From assembly GCF_051622035.1 (NCBI RefSeq), contig NC_135356.1, positions 868,001 through 932,000 on the forward strand: a stretch of DNA of 64,000 nucleotides, in the 5' to 3' direction. Made by a program: the position numbers and the translations under genes. A model generated the notes under the pieces. It saw only the letters and a program-made list of their open reading frames with translations, made no database searches and was not told where the DNA came from. The DNA is from Arctopsyche grandis. Its lineage: Eukaryota; Arthropoda; Insecta; Trichoptera; Hydropsychidae. Shown piece after piece: positions 28,573 through 37,779 of this stretch (position 1 is the first letter of the stretch; each line of letters starts with the position of its first letter).

Positions 28573-28620
28573 ACGACCCTCGGACCGAATTTTACCGAAA
28601 ACGGTCCGAAGGGTCGTTTT
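28573..28620. repeat. Inverted repeat (hairpin)
   Basis: AACGACCCTCGGACCG pairs with CGGTCCGAAGGGTCGTT, with one bulged base, across a loop of about 14 bp. A T-run follows. Function unknown. Confidence 0.7.
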
Positions 28621-30300
28621 TTTATAGATCACTATCAAGCAAGGATAAATACTACCATACAATTTCAACGACGAACGGTCGAATGTATCGTTTTCAAAGG
28701 ACAATACCACAAATGCGATATTTTTTCTATATGTTTTGAACTATCTAAAAAAAAACCCCAAGTCTCACATTCACCGCTGTATGATTTCGCCCTTACTTGA
28801 AGAGTGTCAAAAATTTAAACTAGCAACGTAAAAATATCAACTAACACTATTGAATTCAAATTTAGCAGCTAGTGCATTTATACAAATAATCATTTGAAGT
28901 ATCATAAATTGAGGTAATATATAAAAGAAATTTCATTCAAGTCACTATTACATAAAAAAAAAATTTGAAACCCGTTGTTCCAAAATTGGGGTGACACCAC
29001 TGCATACAGATAACATATCATCGATGGTTAAAAAAAATTAAATTATTAATTGCAAAGTTGTCAACAGAATGTTACGTGTTGGCATGGGACCAATGTTTAC
29101 CATGCTCAGTGGTAAAATCAAATTGTGCATTCAAAGATTTTTAAACTTTCGTTATATTGATTGTGTCACGTTTATGAAATAAAATCTTCCCGGTCAGTGC
29201 AACTGCACATATGTATACTTAAATATGTATGTATATGTTTCTCGAAAACGCAAACGGTTATGTGCATAGTACAAATACAATATTTTCCCCAAGCAAAAAT
29301 TGCATTGAAGAAAATTTGGTGAATTGAATATAGTTTACATAACAATTTTTATTTGTTTATTGACTCCGAAAGATTCAAGATTTTAAACTTTAATTGCCAA
29401 CCCCCCCCCCCCCCCTTTTTCTCCCAGGACAAATTCACAGTTGGTTGAATCTCAAAAAAGACAATCAAATGATGCACCAAATGGCGCGCTCAGCCAACCA
29501 ATTCAAAATGGCGGTAATACTTAATGCTTAAAAATGGCTTTTACCAATATTATACGCTTACCAAATAGTATCTAAATGGAAATGTTCTCTTTTTTTCAAT
29601 TTAAGAATAATGCCCTCCATCTTTTTATATTTATTATAAGCGGCCATCATTTTGTTCTCTACATCGAAAGAAATCAAAATATACTGATTGAATCATTTTA
29701 TGACGCCCAGAAGTACATATATATTATACATATATAATGCAAGGGGACTCTTTTATTATGTTCGCATGACAAGGCCGTGTGACAAGAACAGAAATTTCCG
29801 CCGCGCCCCACTGGTGTCTACACACTTAAATTCGTACCCTTAAATTGTTCATACATGCAATGAATGAAGGGCGAGTGGTCGCTTGGGGTCACCATTTACT
29901 TGCCTTCATTAAAAAAAATAATTGAAAAAACGTGGAAAATATGAGCGATTTTTAAAGCAAAGTACTGTTACCTTTTTTCTGATATCGACCCTGAACCATG
30001 TTCATTGTGGTGTAATTTTTGTTAAAAATTTAATTTAAACTAATATTTTTAGATTATTTTTGACGATATGAAAAATAAAATTTCATAAAAAAATGTTCAA
30101 AATGTCCCGTTTAAATGGCTTCAGATTTCTGCGGCACACCACTGGTGTAAACGTACATACATATGTATGTATATACATATGCTTATTCGTACCCTCAAAA
30201 TAAGGCAGCCAATAACACAAAGGAAAAAAAGTACAGCTACAACTACATACAATTGCGGTTGCTTGCAATGAACAAAATTGCAAAAGAAACCCAAAATTCC
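28621..30300. other. Intergenic stretch with hAT-type end scraps
   Basis: Three sites look like right ends of hAT elements: GGGGTGACACCACTG (about 28990), CCGCCGCGCCCCACTGG (about 29800) and CTGCGGCACACCACTGG (about 30130). The last two are followed by similar sequence (GTGT, then ATTCGTACCCT). A run of 16 Cs lies at 29401-29416. No matching left ends or duplications were found. Confidence 0.4.
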
Positions 30301-30384
30301 CAATTTAAAACAATACAACTAAAAACTTAGATAAAGTAAAAAATAGGAATTTACCACATAACGCACCCAAAAGCCGAAACAAAA

Positions 30385-31400
30385 TGCCACCGAATATTGT
30401 AGAACGCCCGCTATTGTGAATGCGTAATATGATACAATCAAAAAGAAACGCAGAAATGACGTTAACAAAACGCACAACCAAAATGGCGACAGGAAAAAAT
30501 ATTTTTGATTTCGCAGTTGCAGTCGTAAATACCTGTATGTGTGCGGCCCCATCACTGTTGAGCTCCATTATCTTCCACAAAGATGTTCTCTCGCTGAAGG
30601 CTCGTCTGGATCTGACCTGCGCCATGGGGTGGTCCTGAAAATTTACCCAGACACTGTATCGATTGAAGCAACCCCGGCTTTCCCCCCCCCCCCTCCCCTC
30701 TCACCGCCCCTTGTTGCCATGAGCTCAGATGCGCATGTCAACATAGACTTTTCTCCCCTACAGGCAAGTAATCGATTTAATGGGCGGTGTCACCTGAAGG
30801 TCACGGTTAGTATAGGTCTGCTACTGAGAGTTGTCGCGAACAAATGCGCTTTCGTAGTGTATGTGAATAGGTGTATAGCATGCTGTCACACTGAATCCAA
30901 AAATAAAAGTCGAGGAATACCTGTAAAAAATGCAAACAAAGAAAGTGCAAACTGCGCAATAAAAAATGGCCGAATCAAATTGAAACCGATGTACAGACAT
31001 ACAATATTATACAGCGCCCGTTATTGTGAATTCGTCATATGATAAGCGGACTCTACACTCGCGCCGCAAAGCAATTAGTGTGGTGACATCTTTTTCGCGC
31101 AGAGTTCCCGACAAAAATACACACACTCACATTTTGGCGTGAGCGTAGACACCGCTTTACAATCTTAACAGTAATCGCAAAAACTATGGAAACAAAATGC
31201 ATAACCAAAATGGCGACAGTATATTTTTTTGCAATGGTAAGGATAAATACCTAAGTGTGTTGACCATCACTGGTGAGTTCCATTGTCTCCCAGGAAGCTG
31301 GCTGCAGGAGATCTCAGGTGTCAGAATGCGGTCGGTAATAAGATGTCACCTCGGCGAAGTGTCGCCTACAACTGAGCGAGCCTGAGCGCTCACTGAGCGC
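30385..31400. repeat. Two related diverged segments, possible gene or TE remnant
   Basis: Segments at about 30395-30640 and about 30998-31330 share CGCCCGTTATTGTGAATT-like starts, ACCAAAATGGCGACAG, a GTAAATACCT-like stretch and CCATCACTGKTGAGYTCCAT. On the minus strand the first copy opens a 34-residue frame containing MELNSDG and ends at a good splice donor (CAG|GTATTT, near 30530). The second copy is broken at the same place. I do not recognise the protein. It could be a 5' exon or a repeat. Confidence 0.3.
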
Positions 31401-31408
31401 ACTGGCGC

Positions 31409-32240
31409 AACAGCGTTTCCCAACCTTTTTTGACTCGCGTACCACTTGGTAGTACATAATGCTAAATTGTACCACCATATAAAAATGATTGTGTAGTATT
31501 TGCATGGTAAGGATTGTGAAGACAGGATATGTAGCATATGATGATCTGTTTTGGTTTGACTTGCATGAAATCTAGACAAAATGCAAAATTGCAATGCAGG
31601 TAAAAAAAATTTCCAGGTAGCATTGAAAAAAAATGCATTGAATATGGGTCGTGTAATCCGTGTCAATGTTTATAAAGACTGGCTTACACCGGAATTGCTG
31701 AATTTATAATTATAGTAGAATTTCTCGTTGGAAATCCCTAGCTGCTGAGTATTTTAGATTGTGGCATGGTATTTAGATTGTGGCATGGTATTTAGATTGT
31801 GAGCATGACATTTTAAGAACGATGAAGATCGAACTAGTTTTTGAGAAATACATAAAATTAATAGACTTAGAATTTGTTTATTTTATATTGTTGCAAGATA
31901 TATGTACATATTAGAGAGTCTAAACACACCTTTACAAAACTCGAAATCCTCATTGGTAGTTATCTAGGGTCTCGTACTTTTTTAAATAATGCAATAATAA
32001 TTATGACTGACGGTTGTATCAAAAAGTTATTTTCTTTGAATTTTTAATAGATTTTTATTTATCATAAAATATACTTACAATAAATTTATTCTACATATAT
32101 GTATGTATGTATGTATATAATAGTTATTAATCTAACGATTATTATCTATTTACAAGCTTTTTATTATTCGCTTTCGTTTTGATGATAGTAATAAAATTAA
32201 TAATAGGAGATCATTCTAGTTTGACACGCATATGTACCAG
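31409..32240 (+). mobile_element. hAT end joined to piggyBac-derived segment
   Basis: CAGCGTTTCCCAACC at 31411 is a typical hAT terminus. From about 31604 the sequence repeats 52463-53085 almost base for base. That repeat contains piggyBac-like degenerate coding sequence (see 52340). Confidence 0.5.
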
Positions 32241-32575
32241 TCGTTCTCATGTTTCATAAAGTAATATTTCACAATTTTATTTGTTAATTTTTTGCATTTT
32301 ATGTAGTTCGATTAAAACAACTTCTGAATTCAAATTTAAAACGTAAAATTATAGTGTCTTCAATCTATATCTGGAACTTGCTATATGCTTGCATTGATAT
32401 ACATATGTATGTACAATATTCTATTATTGTACATAAATTTATTTTTTTGTAGTTGTTTATAATTCGAACTATGTATGTAATACATGTCAAAAATTTATAA
32501 ATAATTTAACAAATAAAATAGTGAAATATTACTCTATATAGCGTTGGTGGCTGCACATGAGAACCACTGATCTAG
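32237..32575. mobile_element. hAT-type MITE
   Basis: Second copy of the MITE at 53088-53427: left end CAGTCGTTCTCATG (shortened), right end GCACATGAGAACCACTG. It has no coding capacity. Confidence 0.6.
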
Positions 32576-32612
32576 TCACATATGCAGATATGTGACTAGA
32601 TCAGTGGTTCTC
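32559..32612. repeat. Perfect 25-bp palindrome with GCAG spacer
   Basis: Arms 32559-32583 and 32588-32612 are exact reverse complements. Each arm is a hAT terminus (CAGTGGTTCTC outward) plus 14 further bases, so two hAT-type ends stand back to back. Confidence 0.85.
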
Positions 32613-32649
32613 AAGAGCCACCGTTTCTGAGGTATAACGATTCAAAAAA

Positions 32650-34880
32650 TTGTAAAAGTTGTAATCGTCATAATATGCATAATACTTTGAGATATAATAA
32701 AATTATAACTTTGAGAATATCAGGTAAAATGAAACCCAGCCCCCTAATTTATACGCTAGTGTAACCTTGAGACAACATCTGTCTCCCTTTTCAGAGTTAG
32801 GCCATATATATTTTTTTTTTGTTCTGATACTGGTCCATTCATCTAGAGCAGGTCTGGGCAAGCTTTTCGGATGAAGGGCCACTTTAGAAATTAAAAATGA
32901 GCGGCAGGCCGCAAGTAAAATACTATTTTTAGATATACATTATTTATTATCGTGAAAGAAATTAAAACATAATTTTTTTTTAAATTTCATACAAAACAAC
33001 AATTTAATTTGACGAATGAAACTGTTTCAGATTTTTAACAGTTTTTTTAATTTCAGGAGAAAGTTTTGTGGTTGAAATTCTTAAAAATGCTTGTAAATTT
33101 TCATCTGTGATGCTTGATTGTAAAGAATTTTTAATTGATATGTTTTTTTACATATTTAGGTTGATCAAAAAACCACCAACATTTTTTGAGCAAAATCTCT
33201 AAGTTTGTCGAATTTTTCCGTATTAAGGGCGTTGTACAATATGCAAATTTCTTCATGACGGTGTAATTCCCTTAAATCATCATCGCACTGTAAATATAAT
33301 ATATAATCTTAATTTATAGCTCCGTCTCGCCACTTAAATCGTCGATAATTTCAGCATATTCTTCAAATTTATTTTCTGTTACCTTCAGCAATTTCACGGT
33401 TGAAAGGTGGTCTACCCGTTTAATCAAAAAATGGTGAAGAAACAGTCGTAGTTTTAATTTAAATGCTTTCAAACTTTTCACCATATCGTGAACATATAAA
33501 ATTTCCTCTTGGAACACTGTGATGAAAGTATTTAAATGTGTCACGATGTCCAAAGTAAATGCAAAATCACACAGCCAGTCACATTATCAGTTAATTCGGG
33601 GAAGTCGATACTATTTTTCATTTCTAAAAATAGAACGATTTCTTATTTTGTATCCCATAATCGCCGAAGTATTTTTCCTAGGCTAAGCCATCGAATATGA
33701 TTATGATCAATAATATCTGTGAACTCAGATTCAATAACTTGAAGGATAGCAATGAATTGTCTGTGTTTCAAGCCACTCGATCGTATTAAATTGGCAAGTT
33801 TAATAATACAAGATGTCACATGTTCAACTTTTAACACATTTTGGCACAATACTTGTTGATGTATGATATAATGAATTATAATTAAATTTTAATCAGGACA
33901 ATTTTCGAAAATTTATCCAGGATTTTCTTTATCCAATATTTTTAACCGTCAAACTTGGTGTTCTGTCAGTTGTTATTTTTTTTAAGCAATTAACAACTTT
34001 TTCAAAAATATCAGCTCCTGTTGTTTGATTTTTAAGTGATTCCAATGATAAAAGCTCTTCAATAATTTCAAATTTAGAGTTTCATCCGCGTATGAAAATT
34101 AATAACTGTGCTGTATCTTTTCGGTCATTACTTTCGTCGAGAGCTATCGAGTACCATGTGATCGATTCTAATATGTATGTATGATAATTGCTTATTAAAG
34201 TTTGTATTCTAGTTTGCCGTCTAGTTTGACCCAAATTTGAATTCTATCTTATGTCAGAAACGATAAACCATTTAACAAATCAACAAAATTTTTTTAGATC
34301 AGAAAAATTAAGCTTTTTTTTAATTTTGCTCGCGGGCCGCACCAAATTAGTTTGCCCAGGCCTGATCTATAGTCAAATTAAACCGTTGATTATTTGAGAT
34401 TTTTTCCAACAATTCGGAAATAATTTCCGATTTTACGACTTCATAATGTTTCTGCACTAATTTCATGACATCACTTTCATTTTTGGGCAATTTATATCCT
34501 CGATATGTTATCGACTCCCTGATGAATTCGGATTTACATAGTTATAGCTCATATGGATATTCCATCTACAGCGGCCAATTTTTCAACAATTTCTTCTAGG
34601 CTTTTTCGATGGATAAAATCAAAGAGTCAAATCGTTAAATTAAATTCGTCGATTTTTTAACGGGATTTTCAACCATAGAATTAATTTACGTGTCACTGTC
34701 TCGTTTTTCATTTGGATATATATGTATTATGTGTTTTAAGATATACTTGAATTAAGAACAGTTTTTTCTGATTTGCACACGTTGCAGTTTGCTTTATGCA
34801 GTTTGTTTTTGATTAAGATCCCGCTACTGGCAGCAGTGTGAAATTATCCCAAATTTTCCATGTTTTCTTTTGTGACATGC
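32650..34880 (-). pseudogene. BED-type hAT transposase relic, split by a second hAT
   Basis: On the minus strand, 34880 down to 34373 encodes degenerate pieces of a ZBED-like hAT transposase: a CNVC zinc-binding pair, then KSLEEIVEKLAAVDG, then an FNLTI strand. The next piece, LDEWTSIRTKKY, which contains the family's conserved DEWTS motif, lies 1.5 kb away at about 32840-32800. Between them sits the element at 32849-34364 with its target duplication. Several stops and frameshifts mark the relic as dead. Confidence 0.65.
32849..34364 (-). mobile_element. hAT element with GTF2IRD2/ZBED5-like transposase relic
   Basis: The ends are CAGGTCTGGGCAAGC and GTTTGCCCAGGCCTG. The flanking 8-bp duplications are ATCTAGAG (32841-32848) and ATCTATAG (34365-34372), with one mismatch. 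Inside, minus-strand frames at 33643-33849 (GLKHRQF ... HNHIRWLSLGKILRRLWD) and 33314-33553 (DIVTHLN ... VKSLKAFKLKLRLF) match the central part of the hAT transposases related to GTF2IRD2 and ZBED5. The frames are broken by stops, so the copy is non-autonomous. It sits inside the transposase relic of 32650-34880. Confidence 0.8.
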
Positions 34881-35683
34881 TTCACTAAAAATACCAAAAA
34901 AAATAAAAATAATTTAATCGATCATTATCTAAATATAATAGTATAAGTATGCTCAATCAATTTTCATTTATTTTATATACAGAAACGTTTCATTTGATAG
35001 TTTATGTACCTTTAAATGACTGATGAAGGTTCGTGTGTTGAAATTAATAGCGAAATAGATTAATAGCGATTTTGCAGCTGCCAGTCGCAGCTGCAAAATC
35101 AAACAATGTCTACACGGCAGAAAATACTAACAACCAATTCAAGCGTAATGATAATGTATTTTATGTACTTCAAATGCCGACTATTCCCACCAATCACTAC
35201 TGATTTAGGAACTTATGTATGTTGTAAACAGTTTTATTCACACACGAGTAAAAAAGACCATGGTTTTACCTTCGAAGTGTACAAAATAATTTTCTCATCC
35301 ATCGATATTGGCATGTGCGGAAGTACACGAGATATTGATCTGTGTGTAATAATGAATGTGGTCTTCGTCCTAAATGGTTTGGAAATATAATACATACCTA
35401 CTTTAGACGATGCTAACATTTGTTTTGCTTCAATGTGTAAAATAAATATAGTGCCATCTATAATTAATAAAAAAGCTACGATTTTGGATATATTTTTTTT
35501 AATTTCGCTATTAATTTAAGCAAATTATTATATTTACAATTGTTTCAATAGACTTATCAAACAGCTTTTAAAAAAAATACATATTCAAATTGTCAAATTT
35601 AAATCTTGATTTATAAATATTTTTGTAAAATTCAAGAGATGTCAGTCATCATAAAATAATACCTATATGATTTTAGAATTTCC
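34881..35683. other. Intergenic stretch
   Basis: AT-rich. A small inverted repeat, GATTTTGCAGCTG-CCAGTCG-CAGCTGCAAAATC, lies at about 35068-35100. No supported gene. Confidence 0.4.
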
Positions 35684-35691
35684 GTGTAGAT

Positions 35692-36720
35692 CAGCGGCTT
35701 CCAAGCTTTATGCTACTACGCCTCCCTAAAAAAAAAATTTTTTCCGCGCCTCCCTACCTTTTATTTTTTAATATATATTATAATATAGACACGTTTTAAA
35801 TAATAAACCTTTATTTAAAAAAAAATACTGAACACTACAATAGACAGAATAATAAAAAGGTTTTGCTATAACATAAATTTATACGAACACGTATATTTAT
35901 TATTATATTAAATTACTAATTAAACTACATCTATCACATCAAAATTAAATGCGAATGATGTTGTTGTTTTTTGGCACAAAGTTTATCAAATCTTGGGGGC
36001 AATATGGAGAGTGCCACTCGTAACTCCTTTTCGGTAGAAACACTTGCATTGCTTTGCAATACAAAGATTCATACTCTCCACTAAGATTCATCCAAAATTT
36101 AATTATGGTTTCATTTTGAAACTTTTGTTTTAGTGAGCTATCGCATGATAATTCTATCAATTTTTCTTTTTCGATAGTTGTCAGTTCGAATTCGCCTTCT
36201 TCATTGTAGTTAAATGGATTCTGTATACACAAAAACTTTGAGAAATCAAGGTCTTTGAAATAATTGGAAAAATGCAGCACTAAACCATCCAAGTGGTAAG
36301 TAAAAAGATTTTTACTTGTTTCAATATTGGCTGTGGCCCAGAAATCTTTGGAAAGTGAAAACATATCCAAATCATTCTTTTGTAAATTTGATTTCCATAA
36401 CTTCAACTTTTTAATGAAAGCTTTTACTTTGTCTTTTTGAACAAGTGGATGTATTTGTGATCCCTGCATTGATTTATTTAAACACCTCAATTTTCCAAAA
36501 ATTTCAACCAAATAGGCAAGTTTAACAATTTAATTATCGAGAGGTTTTCTTCGAGAAAGGTTGCTAATTAAATGTGTATATAAAAATGAAAATAAACATT
36601 CATGCATTGAATTTTTACTGTTAAGCTACGATATGAAGTTTTATTTATTTGTAGATATTATGGTATGAAAATTATTTTTTTATTAAAAAGTTTTGGCGCC
36701 TCCCAGTTTGGAAACCGCTG
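35692..36720 (-). mobile_element. hAT element with perfect 8-bp TSD
   Basis: The left end is CAGCGGCTTCCAAGC and the right end reads CAGCGGTTTCCAAACTGG inward. GTGTAGAT stands immediately outside both (35684-35691 and 36721-36728). It carries part of a hAT transposase on the minus strand (next entry). The perfect duplication suggests a fairly recent insertion. Confidence 0.9.
35945..36511 (-). pseudogene. hAT transposase C-terminal half (188 codons)
   Basis: An open frame of 188 codons resembles the C-terminal half of SCAND3/ZBED-like hAT transposases: GSQIHPLVQKDKVKAFIKKL, then KNLFTYHLDGLVLHFSNYF, then FWMNLSGEYESLYCKAMQVF. The N-terminal zinc finger and the first catalytic residues are absent, and the ERVFS-like end of the dimerisation domain is cut short. 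It is a truncated transposase inside the TSD-flanked element of 35692-36720 and cannot be active alone. The open frame of this length indicates a young relic. Confidence 0.7.
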
Positions 36721-36904
36721 GTGTAGATGGATATCACAAAAATTTTAAATAAAACAACTTTATGAAAATAAATTTATAATGTAATTCAACACACAATAAT
36801 TACATGGAATAATTACAAATTTTCCAAAAATGTGCCACTCAATTTTTTATTATATATTTTAATAAATGTAAATATAATACAAATACCACTTAGTCTATTT
36901 TTTT

Positions 36905-37560
36905 TTCTTTTAAAAACATGGAAAAATATAAAAATATGAATGAGATGTTGAAAATCTATTGAAGAAAAAAATTACTGTTAGTGGTGACTTCTTCTTCGAT
37001 TCAACGGTTCGGAACAGCTCTTCAGCGCTCATATCAGTCCACGACAACTTCTTCCTTCCAATCCATTTTCTACCTTCTATTTTTCCCATGATAATCAAAC
37101 GGAAAAATTCGTATTTTGAACCCTGTATCATGCGTCCGAGGTACTCCATCTGTCTCCACTTGATGACAGAAACAAGTTTCCTGCCTCTCCGTATCATGCT
37201 GAGGACAGCTTCATTTGTGACTTTTTTGGTCCATGGGATCTTCAGCATACGCCTGTTGACCCACATCTCAAAAGCTTCGATACGGCTGATCATTCTGGTC
37301 TTCAGAGTCCTCGTTTTGCATCCAGATAGCAGCACTCTTTGCGAATCTCAAACGCGTACGAAGATTGTGATGCTTGTTTATTGTTGATGAACACTGTTCT
37401 AGCCATCTCGATGCGGATTCTTAAGTTTTCATCTGGGTCAAGCTCTTAATTTAACCAAGTTCTCAGGTATTTAAATATTTTAACTCTTTCTAACACCTCT
37501 AGATACAACGTTTAGATCACCGGTGTCTGTTTGCATTTTGTCAACTACATAGCATAAATT
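36905..37560 (-). pseudogene. RTE-type LINE fragment (RT C-terminal region)
   Basis: The minus strand carries FKYLRTWLN...DPDENLRIRIEMAR (about 37480-37380, with stops) and then, from 37335, LKTRMISRIEAFEMWVNRRM, WTKKVTNEAVL, IKWRQMEYLGRMI and GKIEGRKWIGRKKLSW. This is the standard C-terminal region after the reverse transcriptase of RTE and related LINEs. It is 5'-truncated and frameshifted. It lies about 80 bp downstream of the IFT122 stop codon on the same strand. Confidence 0.75.
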
Positions 37561-37641
37561 TCGTCTTCTTTATATTTATGTGCAGACCTCTTCCATTGCT
37601 TTCTTGATTAACAGTATATCTTTCTTCCATTCCAAAAATTT

Positions 37642-37779
37642 TCATCCAAGAGAGAATGACGAAGATGAAATAATGGATTTTAACGGTTCAGTGCCATTCC
37701 CGTCAATCAGTTCACTACGACAAAATGAGCAGAGTGCTTTAGAAATCAGCTGCGATTCCAAATCATCCACGTAAAATAG
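37642..37779 (-). CDS. IFT122: IFT122 exon 20 and stop
   Basis: Acceptor GTTTCAG. Encodes [20 protein letters not shown], the last Cys pair, then a short variable tail and TGA at 37644-37642. Confidence 0.9.
   Translation of the reverse strand, partial: LFYVDDLESQLISKALCSFCRSELIDGNGTEPLKSIISSSSFSLG

Noticed and set aside
30539..31042. 167-codon plus-strand frame
   Set aside because: It runs across a poly-C tract and two unrelated repeat pieces, with no recognisable protein.
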